Below, one piece after another: positions 1 through 9,014 of a DNA stretch of 64,000 bases (position 1 is the stretch's first letter; the number at the start of each line of letters is the position of its first letter). Origin of the DNA: a bacterium (GTDB lineage Bacteria; Joyebacterota; Joyebacteria; Joyebacterales; Joyebacteraceae); contig JALGZK010000001.1 of the NCBI GenBank assembly GCA_025774935.1, forward strand, positions 336,266 to 400,265. Reading direction: 5' to 3'. Under the pieces are notes generated by a model. It was given only the letters and a program-made list of their open reading frames with translations. It was not told the DNA's origin and did not search any database. A program made the position numbers and the translations under genes.

Positions 1-1
1 G

Positions 2-382
2 GCGGGAGTCTCCGTCGCGCAGGCCCACCACCCCGATGCGCAGCAGGCGTCGAAGCGCGCGATCCCTCCTCCCGGAGCGCCCCCGGGCGCGCCGGGCGCC
101 CCCGGTCCTGGAGGCCCGGGCGGGGCATCGTCGGCGACGCCGCCCCCCGAGTTTGCGGGGACGACGTCCACGGGAGGGAGCGGCCGAGGCGGAGGGGGCG
201 GCCGCGGCGGAGGTCGCGGGCGAGGACGCGGAGGTCGCGGGCGCGCGCAGAAGCGGGAACGCCGCGCAGAGGGCGCCCCGGCGCCCGAGCCTGTCCGGAG
301 GGACAAGAAGGTCGGGCGCAACGACCCGTGTCCGTGCGGGAGCGGGAAGAAGTACAAGAAGTGCTGCGGCAAGGACGCGTAG
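2..382 (+). CDS. secA: SecA preprotein translocase ATPase, C-terminal end (partial)
   Basis: Only the last 126 codons lie in the window; the frame is open at the left edge. The protein ends in a SEC-C zinc motif ([18 protein letters not shown]) just before the TAG stop. This motif is characteristic of SecA tails, where it binds zinc and contacts SecB or lipid. Ahead of it is a Pro/Gly/Ala-rich stretch and then an arginine-glycine-rich segment at about nt 180-250 with repeated RGG and RGR units, followed by a basic linker. SecA tails are usually flexible but not of RGG type. The ATPase and crosslinking domains are off-window, so the SecA call rests on the tail motif; a few other proteins also carry SEC-C motifs. 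Confidence 0.8.
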   Translation, partial: AGVSVAQAHHPDAQQASKRAIPPPGAPPGAPGAPGPGGPGGASSATPPPEFAGTTSTGGSGRGGGGGRGGGRGRGRGGRGRAQKRERRAEGAPAPEPVRRDKKVGRNDPCPCGSGKKYKKCCGKDA

Positions 383-454
383 TGGGCGCGGAGCGAGCGG
401 CGACGGGGGTGACGCGCTGACGCGCGACGGCGGCGCAGAGGCAAGAGGGAACCG

Positions 455-2674
455 ATGGGCAAGTCACTCGTCATAGTCGAGTCGAAGGCCAAGGCCGCGA
501 CGATCAACAAGTTCCTCGGGAAGGGCTTCACGGTGAAGGCCTCGATCGGGCACGTGCGCGATCTCCCGAAGAAGGGCCTCTCCATCGACGTGGAAGATGA
601 CTTCAAGCCGACGTACGTGACCATTCGGGGGAAGGGCAAGGTCTTGAAGGAACTCCGCGAGGCCGCGAAGAAGGCGGACCTCGTCTACCTCGCTTCCGAC
701 TTCGACCGCGAGGGCGAAGCGATCGCATGGCACATCGTGCAGACGCTGAAGCTCCCGAAGAATAAGACCCGGAGGGTCGTCTTCAACGAGATCACCAAGC
801 GCGCGATCCAGACGGCCATGGAGAAGCCCGGGGACATCGATCTCAAGAAGGTCGACGCGCAGCAGGCGAGGCGCATCCTCGACCGGCTCGTCGGCTATCA
901 GGTGAGTCCCGTCCTCTGGAAGACGATATACTACGGGCTCTCGGCGGGGCGCGTTCAGTCGGTCGCCCTGAGGCTCATCTGCGAGCGCGAGGCCGAGATC
1001 GACGCGTTCGTCCCCGAGGAGTTCTGGACGGTCGACGCCGTCTTCACCACGGACGACGGCGACGAGGTCGAGGCGCGCCTCGAGAAGATCGACGGCAGGA
1101 AGGCCAAGATCAAGGAGGGCGACCGCGCGAAGGAGATCGTCAAGCTCCTGGAGAAGGAGAAGTTCACGGTCTCGAAGCTCGAGAAACGCGAGCGGAAGGT
1201 GAACCCGCTCCCGCCGTTCATCACGAGCACGCTTCAGCGCGACGCCGCGAACCGTCTGCGCTTCACGTCCAAGCGCACGATGATGCTCGCCCAGCAGCTC
1301 TACGAGGGCCTTCCGATCGGCGGCGAGAACGTGGGACTCATCACGTACATGAGGACCGACTCGACGCGCGTCGCCGGAGAGGCCATCGACGAGGCCCGCG
1401 AGCACGTCAAGAAAAACTTCGGCAAGGACTACCTGGAGTCGAAGCCGCGGCGCTACAAGGCGAAGAAGGGCGCTCAGGACGCGCACGAGGCGATCCGGCC
1501 GACGTCGGTGTCGCGCACGCCGGAGTCGCTGAAGGGACAGCTCGCCACGGACCAGCTCAGGCTCTACGAGCTCATCTGGCGCCGGTTCGTCGCCACGCAG
1601 ATGAAGCAGGCTATCTACGAGAACACGAACGCCTTCATCTCGGCGAAGGGACACGACTTCAAGGCGTCCGGGTCGGTCGTCCGGTTCCCCGGATGGACCG
1701 CCGTCTACGCGGCGGTCTGGAAGGACGTGAAGGAGCTTCCGGCCCTCACCGAGGGACAGCCGATGGCCCTCACCTCGATCACGCCGAACCAGCGGTTCAC
1801 GAAGCCCCCGGCGCGCTACTCCGAAGCGACGCTCATCAAGGAGCTCGAGGCGAAGGGGATCGGACGGCCGTCGACCTACGCGACGATCGTCGACACCCTC
1901 AAGAGGCGAAAGTACGTCGCGCTCGAGAAACGCCAGTTCGCTCCTACGGATCTCGGGTGCGTGGTGTGGGACCTCCTGAAGCACGGGTTCGAGGACATCT
2001 TCAACGTGGAGTTCACGGCGCAGATGGAGACGGAGCTCGACAAGGTCGAGTCCGGCGAGGACGACTGGGTCAGCGTGGTCCGGGACTTCTACGATCCGTT
2101 CAGGAAGAGACTCGACGAGGTCGAGGGGCACATCCCCGAGCTCAAGCAGGCCCTCATCAAAGAGACCGAGAAGCGCTGCGAGAAGTGCGGCTCGGTGATG
2201 GTGGAGAAGTGGGGTCGCAACGGACGGTTCCTCGCGTGCTCGGCGTACCCGAGCTGCAAGTTCACGATGCCGATGCCGGGCGAGGAGACCGAGACCTACG
2301 ACGTCAAGTGTGGCGAGTGCGGGTCCCAGATGGTCGTCAAGCACGGTCGTTTCGGGACCTTCCTCGGCTGCTCGCGCTACCCGGACTGCAAGGGGACGTC
2401 CCCGCTCCCGACGGGCGTCGCGTGTCCCGAGGAGAAGTGCAAGGGCACGCTCGTGCAGCGCCGGACGAAGAAGGGCAGGATCTTCTACGGCTGCAGCTCG
2501 TACCCCGAATGCGGGTACGCCATCTGGGACAGGCCGGTGCCCGTCACCTGTCCCGCGTGCCAGGCGGGGTTCATGGTGGAGAAGAAGAGGAAGTCCTCCG
2601 ACAAGGAACTCGTGTGTCTCGAGTGCGGCGAGAAGATCGAGGAGAGGGAGACTACGGGGGATGACGCAGCGTAG
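455..2674 (+). CDS. topA: DNA topoisomerase I (type IA)
   Basis: Relaxes negatively supercoiled DNA through a 5'-phosphotyrosine intermediate. The 739-residue product starts with the Toprim domain (VIVESKAKA near residue 7, DFDREGE at 82-88). The catalytic tyrosine is Tyr298 in GLITYMRTDSTR. From about residue 575 come tetracysteine zinc-ribbon modules, two of them of the form CxxCG...FLxCSxYPxCK, then a CPEEKC module and a final CPAC...CLEC module. These C-terminal ribbons bind single-stranded DNA in other TopA proteins. The ATG is preceded by a GAGGG ribosome site. The end overlaps xerC by 14 bp, as in the topA-xerC neighbourhood of many bacteria. Confidence 0.97.
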   Translation: MGKSLVIVESKAKAATINKFLGKGFTVKASIGHVRDLPKKGLSIDVEDDFKPTYVTIRGKGKVLKELREAAKKADLVYLASDFDREGEAIAWHIVQTLKLPKNKTRRVVFNEITKRAIQTAMEKPGDIDLKKVDAQQARRILDRLVGYQVSPVLWKTIYYGLSAGRVQSVALRLICEREAEIDAFVPEEFWTVDAVFTTDDGDEVEARLEKIDGRKAKIKEGDRAKEIVKLLEKEKFTVSKLEKRERKVNPLPPFITSTLQRDAANRLRFTSKRTMMLAQQLYEGLPIGGENVGLITYMRTDSTRVAGEAIDEAREHVKKNFGKDYLESKPRRYKAKKGAQDAHEAIRPTSVSRTPESLKGQLATDQLRLYELIWRRFVATQMKQAIYENTNAFISAKGHDFKASGSVVRFPGWTAVYAAVWKDVKELPALTEGQPMALTSITPNQRFTKPPARYSEATLIKELEAKGIGRPSTYATIVDTLKRRKYVALEKRQFAPTDLGCVVWDLLKHGFEDIFNVEFTAQMETELDKVESGEDDWVSVVRDFYDPFRKRLDEVEGHIPELKQALIKETEKRCEKCGSVMVEKWGRNGRFLACSAYPSCKFTMPMPGEETETYDVKCGECGSQMVVKHGRFGTFLGCSRYPDCKGTSPLPTGVACPEEKCKGTLVQRRTKKGRIFYGCSSYPECGYAIWDRPVPVTCPACQAGFMVEKKRKSSDKELVCLECGEKIEERETTGDDAA

Positions 2675-3686
2675 GGGAACGTCCGGGGCGTCGCGCCGGC
2701 GGAAGAGCCCGGGCGGCGCTCGTCGGAGGACCGGGTCCCGCGCCTCGGGCCGCTCGGCCGGCCGTTCCGGGAGCCCTCGGGCAAGGCAGATCGCACCCCT
2801 GATCGACGCGTTCCTCCGGGACCTCGAGGGACGGAACCTCTCCGAGCACACGATCGCCGCATACCGAAGGGACCTCTGCCAGTTCGAGCTGTTCCTCACG
2901 GACGTGGCACGGGACGAGAAACCCACGACGCGCCACTTCACGTCGGCGACGGTGCGGAGGTTCGTCGCATCGCTCGCCGCCTCGAAGTACGCGCGGCGCT
3001 CCGTTCAACGCAAGCTCGCGGCTGTGAAATCGTTCGCGCGGCATCTCGTCTCCCGCAAGCTCCTCGATATGAATCCCACCGCCGGCCTCTCGGCTCCGAA
3101 GCCCGAGAAGCGACTGCCGTCGTTTCTCTCCAGGAAGGAGATCGATCTCCTCTTCGAGGCTCCGGCTGGAAGCAAGGCCGCGGACCTCCGCGACAGGGCC
3201 ATCCTGGAGCTCCTCTACAGCACGGGGCTCCGGCTCTCAGAGCTGGTCGGGCTCAAGAAGAACCAGATCGATCTCTCGAGCGGCCTCGCCCGGGTCATGG
3301 GGAAAGGCGGGAAGGAGCGGGTGGTCCCGGTCGGACGGGCAGCCGTGACGTCGATCAAGCGATACCTCGCGTCCCGCAAGGACGTCCCGCGTGGGAGCCG
3401 CGGTCGCGGGGAGCCCCTGTTCACGAACGGGCGGGGAGGCCAGCTCTCGGGACGGACCGTCCAGCGCATGGTCTCGCGCCGGCTCGGTCAGGTCTCCGAG
3501 GCGCGCCTGCTCTCGCCACACGTTCTGAGGCACACGTTCGCGACGCACATGCTGAACGCGGGAGCAGACCTGCGAGCGGTGCAGGAGCTCCTCGGCCACG
3601 CGAGCCTCTCGAGCACTCAGATCTACACGCACGTGTCGACCGAGCGCCTGAAGAAGATCTACCGCAAGTCACACCCCCGCGCGTGA
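2661..3686 (+). CDS. xerC: Tyrosine recombinase XerC
   Basis: Site-specific recombinase that, with XerD, resolves chromosome dimers at dif. The full catalytic set is visible: Arg191 (TGLRLSEL), Lys215 (GKGGKER), His287 and Arg290 (SPHVLRHT), His313 (LLGHAS) and the nucleophile Tyr322 (TQIYTHV). An N-terminal SAM-like core-binding domain covers about residues 43-135. The chosen ATG lies inside the end of topA and has a G-rich ribosome site. It gives 341 residues, about 40 more than usual, because of a Ser/Arg/Gly-rich basic N-terminal extension. A later start is possible, but no better ATG or GTG precedes the core. Assignment as XerC rather than XerD rests on the topA neighbourhood. Confidence 0.88.
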   Translation: MTQRRGTSGASRRRKSPGGARRRTGSRASGRSAGRSGSPRARQIAPLIDAFLRDLEGRNLSEHTIAAYRRDLCQFELFLTDVARDEKPTTRHFTSATVRRFVASLAASKYARRSVQRKLAAVKSFARHLVSRKLLDMNPTAGLSAPKPEKRLPSFLSRKEIDLLFEAPAGSKAADLRDRAILELLYSTGLRLSELVGLKKNQIDLSSGLARVMGKGGKERVVPVGRAAVTSIKRYLASRKDVPRGSRGRGEPLFTNGRGGQLSGRTVQRMVSRRLGQVSEARLLSPHVLRHTFATHMLNAGADLRAVQELLGHASLSSTQIYTHVSTERLKKIYRKSHPRA

Positions 3687-3715
3687 GCGCGCACAGACAA
3701 CCCGACGGAGGACGC

Positions 3716-4615
3716 ATGACCGACTTCATCTCGATCGCCGACATCGACCGTACCAAGATGCTCGAGCTCTTCGATCTCGCCGCAAGCCTCAAGGCCGACC
3801 GCACGGGAACCGACGCTCTGGCGGGGAAGACCGTCGCTCTCATCTTCCACAAGCCGTCGCTCAGGACGCGCGTGAGCTTCGAGGTCGGCGTGGCCGAGCT
3901 GGGCGGGCACCCGATGTACGTCACCGACGCCGAGATCAAGATGGGGCAGCGCGAGTCGACGTACGACATCGGGAAGGTCCTCGAGCGCTACGTCCACGGG
4001 ATCATGATTCGCACGTTCGCCCACTCGAACGCGACGGAGCTAGCCGACGCTGCCGGGATCCCGGTCATCAACGGGCTGACCGACCTTCTGCACCCGTGCC
4101 AGGTGATGGGCGACATCCTGACGTGCGTCGAGCGCGGGAAGAACGTCGACGAGATGGTCGTCTCTTTCGTTGGAGACGGTAACAACGTCGCGAACTCCTG
4201 GGTCAACGCCGCCGGGAACCTGTCGTTCGAGCTCCGGATCGCGGGTCCCTCGGGCTACCAGCCCGACCCCGAGCTCCTCTCGGCCGCGAGGGCCAAGGGA
4301 GCTAACATCAACGTCATGCACGACGCGATCGAAGCGGTCGCAGGAGCCGACGTGGTCTACACGGACGTCTGGACGAGCATGGGGCAGGAGGAAGAGGCGA
4401 AGGAGCGTGAGGCGCAGTTCCGGTCGTTCCAGGTCAACGACGAACTCCTGTCGCGCGCGAAGGCCGACGCCATCGTGCTTCACTGCCTCCCGGCGCACAG
4501 AAACGACGAGATCACGGACTCCGTCATGGACGGGCCGCAGTCCGCGGTGTTCGATCAGGCCGAGAACCGGCTCCACGCACAGAAGGCGATCATGGTCGAT
4601 CTGATCGGAGGCTGA
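3716..4615 (+). CDS. argF: Ornithine carbamoyltransferase
   Basis: Transfers the carbamoyl group from carbamoyl phosphate to ornithine to make citrulline in arginine synthesis. The 299-residue product has the carbamoyl-phosphate loop KPSLRTRVSFE (residues 46-56), the HPCQ motif (126-129) and the ornithine-binding HCLPAHRNDEITD near residue 260. The HCLPAH signature separates it from aspartate carbamoyltransferase. The start is an ATG with GGAGGA eight bases upstream. No other arginine genes are nearby, so it appears as a lone arg gene between xerC and a lipoprotein gene. Confidence 0.95.
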   Translation: MTDFISIADIDRTKMLELFDLAASLKADRTGTDALAGKTVALIFHKPSLRTRVSFEVGVAELGGHPMYVTDAEIKMGQRESTYDIGKVLERYVHGIMIRTFAHSNATELADAAGIPVINGLTDLLHPCQVMGDILTCVERGKNVDEMVVSFVGDGNNVANSWVNAAGNLSFELRIAGPSGYQPDPELLSAARAKGANINVMHDAIEAVAGADVVYTDVWTSMGQEEEAKEREAQFRSFQVNDELLSRAKADAIVLHCLPAHRNDEITDSVMDGPQSAVFDQAENRLHAQKAIMVDLIGG

Positions 4616-5407
4616 GTGGGGGAGCGAACGATCCGATCGGACCACGTGACCCCCGGCGCCCGCGGCGCCTGGACGGCGGCGACCGTCATTGCTCTGACCT
4701 CGCTCGTGACCTTGTACGGATGCGCGAGGCTGGGTCCTCCGACCGGAGGACCGCCCGACAGCGCGCCGCCTGAGGTCGTCTCGACCTTCCCTGAGGACGG
4801 TGACGTGGGCGTCGACCTCCGGGCACCGATAAGGGTAGACTTCAACGAGGACATGAACCGGGAGACGGTCGCGCGGGCGTTCACGATCACTCCCGACGTC
4901 GATCTCAAGAACTTCCGGTGGAGCGGCAACACGATTCTGACCGAGCCGAGGGAGGCGTTCCCGGACTCGACGACGTTCGTCGTCAGGATCGGGGAGTCGG
5001 CGCAGGACTACCACAACGTTGCCATGGGAACGGCCTTCGTCTTCGCGTTCTCCACGGGGGAGTCCGTCGACCGCGGGACCGTGACGGGCCTCGTGACATT
5101 CGACGGCGCCCCGCTCAACGAGGCGACGGTCTGGGTGTGCGAGGGACCGGTCGAGCCCGATTCGCTCGGAGTGCTCGGGCGGTGTGGCTACGAGGCGCTC
5201 TCGGGCGACGACGGGACATTCCGGGTGGACAACGTGCGTCCCCGCGGAAGCCCGTACGACGTCATCGCGTTCGTGGACACCAACGGCGACGGCCGCTACG
5301 CCACCGGCTCCGAGGCGGGGTGGGTCGCCGTGAACGCGGCTCGCGTCGCCGCGTTCGGTGACTCGGTGGGCGGGATAGAGGTCCGAGTCGTGGTCCCCCG
5401 GCAATAG
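4616..5407 (+). CDS. Putative lipoprotein with Ig-like (Big_5-type) domain
   Basis: A 263-residue exported protein of unknown function. A hydrophobic segment (about residues 18-34) ends in a lipobox-like VTLYGC, giving a predicted lipid-modified Cys36. The segment PPEVVSTFPEDGDVGVDL followed by IRVDFNEDMNRETV is typical of bacterial Ig-like Big_5/SbsA-type domains (about 50-145). The rest resembles a carboxypeptidase-regulatory-like beta-sandwich (GTVTGLVTFDGAPL...GDDGTFRVDNVRP) and contains DTNGDGRY, a possible calcium loop. The GTG start follows the argF stop directly; a GTG about ten codons downstream could also be used. Homologues in this phylum range are usually annotated only as Ig-like domain proteins. 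Confidence 0.7.
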   Translation: MGERTIRSDHVTPGARGAWTAATVIALTSLVTLYGCARLGPPTGGPPDSAPPEVVSTFPEDGDVGVDLRAPIRVDFNEDMNRETVARAFTITPDVDLKNFRWSGNTILTEPREAFPDSTTFVVRIGESAQDYHNVAMGTAFVFAFSTGESVDRGTVTGLVTFDGAPLNEATVWVCEGPVEPDSLGVLGRCGYEALSGDDGTFRVDNVRPRGSPYDVIAFVDTNGDGRYATGSEAGWVAVNAARVAAFGDSVGGIEVRVVVPRQ

Positions 5408-5455
5408 CAGGACCGCGCTTCCAGGCAGCACTCAGCTCCGGAGAGGTGACACGTG

Positions 5456-6271
5456 ATGCTCGACTTCGCGAAGATGACCGGCGCCGGGAACGACTTCATC
5501 GTCATCGACGACCGGGCGAACGCGGTCGGGGGCGATGCCCGCGAGCTCGCGAAGCAGCTGTGCCGCCGCAGGCTCTCGGTCGGGGCCGACGGCCTCATCC
5601 TCGTAGTCCCGAGCACGCGCGCGGACTTCCGCATGCGCTACTTCAACGCGGACGGGAGCGAGGCCGACATGTGCGGGAACGGGGGTAGGTGCGTAGCGAT
5701 GTTCGCCCACGCTCGCGGCATCGCGGAGCGGAAGATGGTCTTCGAAAGCCGCTCCGGACTCCACGAAGCGGAGATCGTGGGCGACGACTCGGTCAGCCTC
5801 ACGATGTCAGACCCCCGGGCGCTCATGCTCAGCGTGGAGATCCAGCTCAAGGGCGAGCGGGTCCCTGTGCACAGGATCAACACGGGCGTTCCTCACGTCG
5901 TGCAGGAGGTCACGGACCTCGACGACTTCCCGGTGGTCGACGTCGGGCAGGCGATCCGTCACCACAGGGAGTTCATGCCCGAGGGAGCGAACGCCGACTT
6001 CCTTCGCGTGCTCGACGAGCATACGATCGACGTGCGAACATACGAGCGCGGCGTCGAGGACGAGACCTACGCGTGCGGGACCGGCGCCGTCGCCGCCGCA
6101 CTCACTACGGCCGCCCTCGGGAAGACGACGTCACCCGTCGCGGTTCGGACGAGAGGCGGCTCGACGCTCACCGTCGGGTTTTTCATGAGCGAGCACGGGT
6201 TCTGCGACGTCACGCTCACCGGAGAGGCGAAGACGGTCTACGAGGGAGCGCTCGAGCAGTCGGAGGACTAA
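5456..6271 (+). CDS. dapF: Diaminopimelate epimerase
   Basis: Converts LL- to meso-diaminopimelate for lysine and peptidoglycan synthesis. Both catalytic cysteines are present: Cys73 in ADMCGNGGRC and Cys207 in TYACGTGAVA. The N-terminus (DFAKMTGAGNDFIVID) is typical of the family, as is the length of 271 residues. GGAGAGG lies upstream; a GTG one codon earlier (5453) would be equally well placed. It is followed 25 bp later by dapA, forming a short lysine/DAP operon separate from dapB (14.4 kb). Confidence 0.96.
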   Translation: MLDFAKMTGAGNDFIVIDDRANAVGGDARELAKQLCRRRLSVGADGLILVVPSTRADFRMRYFNADGSEADMCGNGGRCVAMFAHARGIAERKMVFESRSGLHEAEIVGDDSVSLTMSDPRALMLSVEIQLKGERVPVHRINTGVPHVVQEVTDLDDFPVVDVGQAIRHHREFMPEGANADFLRVLDEHTIDVRTYERGVEDETYACGTGAVAAALTTAALGKTTSPVAVRTRGGSTLTVGFFMSEHGFCDVTLTGEAKTVYEGALEQSED

Positions 6272-6296
6272 CCGGACACGGCCACGAGGAGGCCCC

Positions 6297-7172
6297 ATGT
6301 TCCAGGGATCGATCGTCGCCACAGTCACCCCGATGAGGGACGGCTCGGTGGACGAAGCGTCGCTGAGGAAGCTCCTCAGGTTCCACCGCGAGTCGGGGAC
6401 GTCGGGTGTCGTGCCCGCCGGCTGCACGGGTGAGGCCGCGACGCTCACGTTCGACGAGAGGATGAGGGTTCTCGACGTGTGCCTCGAGGAAGTGGGGGAG
6501 GCGATGCCGGTGATCCCTGGGACGGGCTCGAACTCGACGGCGGAGACCGTGCGTCTCACAAAGGCCGCCGCCGACGCGGGCGCGGCCGGCGCACTCGTCA
6601 TCACTCCCTACTACAACAAACCGACGCCCGAGGGGCAGTACGTTCACTACAGGACCGTGGCCGAGGCGGTCGACATCCCCATCATGCTCTACAACGTGCC
6701 GTCGCGTACGGGGGTGAACATGCTTCCGGAGACCGTCGCACGCCTCTCGGAGGTTCCGAACATCGTCGCGATCAAGGAGGCCGCGGGGTCGGTCGACCAG
6801 GTGACGGCCATCCTGAGCCTGTGCGACATCACAGTGCTCTCGGGAGACGACCCGCTGACCCTCCCGATGATGGCCGTCGGAGCGAAGGGAGTCGTCTCGG
6901 TCCTCGCGAACGTTCTTCCTGGAGAGGTCGCCCGTATGGTCGCGCTTCACGCGGAGGATCCCGACGCAGCGCGGCAGCTTCACCTGACACTCCGCCCGAT
7001 CATGAAGGCACTCTTCGTCGAGACGAACCCCGGACCGGTGAAGCACGCGATGGCCGAGCTCGGCCTCATCACGACCGGCGAGCTCAGGCTCCCTCTCGTC
7101 GAGCCGGGAGAGGAATCGCGCCAGGCCATGGCGCCCGCTCTGGAGACCGCACGGAAGCTGCTCGCATCTTGA
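6297..7172 (+). CDS. dapA: 4-hydroxy-tetrahydrodipicolinate synthase
   Basis: Condenses pyruvate with aspartate semialdehyde, the first committed step to DAP and lysine. The 291-residue TIM barrel has the Schiff-base lysine Lys160 (IVAIKEA), Tyr132 and Arg137 (LYNVPSRTG) and Tyr106 (TPYYNKP). The usual GTTGE loop reads GCTGE here, so Cys43 stands where the catalytic-triad threonine (Thr44 of E. coli DapA) is expected. All other active-site positions I can check are normal. It lies in an operon with dapF upstream and a small tautomerase gene downstream. Confidence 0.95.
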   Translation: MFQGSIVATVTPMRDGSVDEASLRKLLRFHRESGTSGVVPAGCTGEAATLTFDERMRVLDVCLEEVGEAMPVIPGTGSNSTAETVRLTKAAADAGAAGALVITPYYNKPTPEGQYVHYRTVAEAVDIPIMLYNVPSRTGVNMLPETVARLSEVPNIVAIKEAAGSVDQVTAILSLCDITVLSGDDPLTLPMMAVGAKGVVSVLANVLPGEVARMVALHAEDPDAARQLHLTLRPIMKALFVETNPGPVKHAMAELGLITTGELRLPLVEPGEESRQAMAPALETARKLLAS

Positions 7173-7219
7173 CAGGTAGAGGCACTCGCGGGCCGACGGC
7201 CCGAGACAGGAGGTGAACC

Positions 7220-7414
7220 GTGCCGCTCGTCGAGATCTCGTTGTGGCCGGGCAGGACCGATGAGATGAAGGAGAGGATCATCGCGGAGGTGACCGATGCG
7301 GTCGTGAGGGCATCGGACGCGCCGCCGGAGTCCGTGACTGTCATCTTGCGCGAGGTGCCGAAGTCGCACTGGGCGCGCGCGGGCAAGCCGTTCTCGAAGT
7401 CGCACCCCGACTAG
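7220..7414 (+). CDS. 4-oxalocrotonate tautomerase family protein
   Basis: A 64-residue protein of the 4-OT/MIF superfamily, which uses an N-terminal proline as general base after Met removal. MPLVEISLWPGRTDEMK places Pro1 and Arg11 correctly. Position 39, an arginine in 4-oxalocrotonate tautomerase, is threonine, and Phe50 is replaced by Trp (SHW). The natural substrate may therefore differ. It starts at GTG with a strong AGGAGGTGA site. It follows dapA by 47 bp; why it sits with lysine genes is not evident. Confidence 0.85.
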   Translation: MPLVEISLWPGRTDEMKERIIAEVTDAVVRASDAPPESVTVILREVPKSHWARAGKPFSKSHPD

Positions 7415-7487
7415 AGCGCCCCGGGGAACCGCGACCCGGGCCCCAACGCGAACGGAACCCACCGGACCGCCTCAACGGAGGAAGACC

Positions 7488-8729
7488 GTGAACGCACACT
7501 CCAGTAATCTCGTGAAGGGGGCCGCGATGCTGCTCGGAGCGGCTCTCCTGCTCCAGGGCTGCTCATCCGACGAGTGCACGACGTGCGGGCCCTCGGAGCC
7601 GACCGAGCTTGTCGTCCAGGCGGCGCAGGAGAGGGTTCAGGTGACCCGCGAGACCCTCCTGGAGGCCGTGGATGCCTCCGCTGGGCGATTCGAGGTCTCC
7701 TGGTACGTCGACGGCGTGCTCGGCGGTTCTGACTCGGCCGGAGTGGTCACGCAGACGAACCCGACGACCTACACCGCCCCGTTCGACGTGCCGGCCGGCG
7801 GGACAGTGGTGGTCGAGGCGAGGCTCGCCGACGACGATGCGGTCGCCGCAGCCGACACGATAACCGTTCTCTTCGATACCCGCTACGTCGACGCCGAGGA
7901 GGGAAGCGACGGGAGAGGGGACGGCCGTTGGACGTCACCGTTCAAGACGATCACGGCAGCGCTCGCTGTCGTGGCGGGGGGCGACACCGTGCACGTGTTC
8001 CCAGGGACCTACGACGAGACCCTCGGCGAGATCATGCCTCTCGACCTCCCAGAGAACGTCGCGCTGCGCGGAGCGCACAGGGACTCATGCATCGTCGACG
8101 GGCCCTTCGAGGACGAGGCGATCAACATGTTCCACGAATCGACCATCTCGCACCTCACTGTTCGAAACCCCGACCGGTGCACGATCGGGATCTACTCCAC
8201 AGCCGGCGGCCTCATCAGCAACGTCCTCGTCAACGACGGCTTCCTTTACTCGGCCATCCGCGCGAGCGGAGAAGGGAACACCGTCGTCATCCAGGACTGC
8301 GAGCTCGTGAACACCGAGGACCCGGAAGAGGGCCGCGGGTTCGAGCTCGTGTTCGGGACGCGCGCGGAGGTCCGGCGGTGTGTCGTCAGGGGCTGGCGGA
8401 CAGGCATGTTCATCAACACGACCTCCGAGCCGCTCGTGGAGCACTGCGAGCTCACCGACAACGGCTACGGCGTCGACACGTGGGAGGACGACGTCGAGAC
8501 GAACCCCGACTTCGGCGAAGGCGAACGAGGGAGCGAAGGCGGGAACACGATCGCCGGGAACACGATCGCCGACTTCGTGAACCGCACGCCGACCTGGATC
8601 TTCGCGAGACAGAACTTCTGGGACGGCGGCTTCGAGGGCGCAACGGAGTGCATCGAGATCCTCCCCGGGTGCGATGTCGTCAACACCAACGGGGGAGTGG
8701 TCGAGTGGTGCGATTGTGGCCCGCGATGA
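7488..8729 (+). CDS. Lipoprotein with right-handed beta-helix (DUF1565-like) domain
   Basis: A 413-residue secreted lipoprotein. The N-terminus has a signal peptide (GAAMLLGAALLLQGC) with predicted lipid Cys25, followed by a Cys-rich SSDECTTCG segment. Residues about 40-125 look like an Ig-type beta domain. From about 130, YVDAEEGSDG and then FKTITAALAVV...VHVFPGTYDE match the start of DUF1565/parallel beta-helix proteins, and the remainder has short repeated turns consistent with beta-helix coils. Members of this class are surface or periplasmic carbohydrate-binding or carbohydrate-active proteins; no catalytic residues can be assigned. GTG start with GGAGG upstream. Confidence 0.75.
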   Translation: MNAHSSNLVKGAAMLLGAALLLQGCSSDECTTCGPSEPTELVVQAAQERVQVTRETLLEAVDASAGRFEVSWYVDGVLGGSDSAGVVTQTNPTTYTAPFDVPAGGTVVVEARLADDDAVAAADTITVLFDTRYVDAEEGSDGRGDGRWTSPFKTITAALAVVAGGDTVHVFPGTYDETLGEIMPLDLPENVALRGAHRDSCIVDGPFEDEAINMFHESTISHLTVRNPDRCTIGIYSTAGGLISNVLVNDGFLYSAIRASGEGNTVVIQDCELVNTEDPEEGRGFELVFGTRAEVRRCVVRGWRTGMFINTTSEPLVEHCELTDNGYGVDTWEDDVETNPDFGEGERGSEGGNTIAGNTIADFVNRTPTWIFARQNFWDGGFEGATECIEILPGCDVVNTNGGVVEWCDCGPR

Positions 8730-9014
8730 GCGCCGCTTCGACGAGGAACGGTTGCATCGTCCAGCTCGCGCGCGGGAAGTACGCTGTCCTGAGCCGAGCG
8801 AGACATGGTCTTTGCTATGAAAGCTCCCCGGGTTGCAGCTTGCCAGAAGGGCGAAGTTAGGAGTGGACAACTCCTGGAACCCACTCTAGGTTGATTGTTG
8901 CCTCACATGTCGGCTACCGCGTTGCGCGGCGTTGCTTTCCGCAGTCGCGCGTCGCGGTTTTTGTATGAAGGGTGTGGTTGGCGGGAGTCCACCCGCGCAA
9001 ACCCCGGAGGACCG
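8730..9014 (+). other. Intergenic region without a gene
   Basis: 285 bp between the beta-helix lipoprotein and the KamA-like gene. It is less GC-rich than its surroundings in places. It holds a small hairpin (AGGAGT at 8859-8864 pairing with ACTCCT at 8870-8875). I find no convincing promoter of standard spacing, no conserved coding frame and no known riboswitch motif. Confidence 0.5.

Noticed and set aside
36-476. Arg-rich frame over the left edge
   Set aside because: Out of frame with the SEC-C motif that identifies the real secA end.
464-2941. Very long reverse-strand open frame over topA, and similar ones over other genes (e.g. 60379-63609)
   Set aside because: High GC lowers stop frequency in antisense frames; the translations are Arg/Leu/Asp/Val-rich shadows with no family motifs, while the + strand encodes clear proteins.
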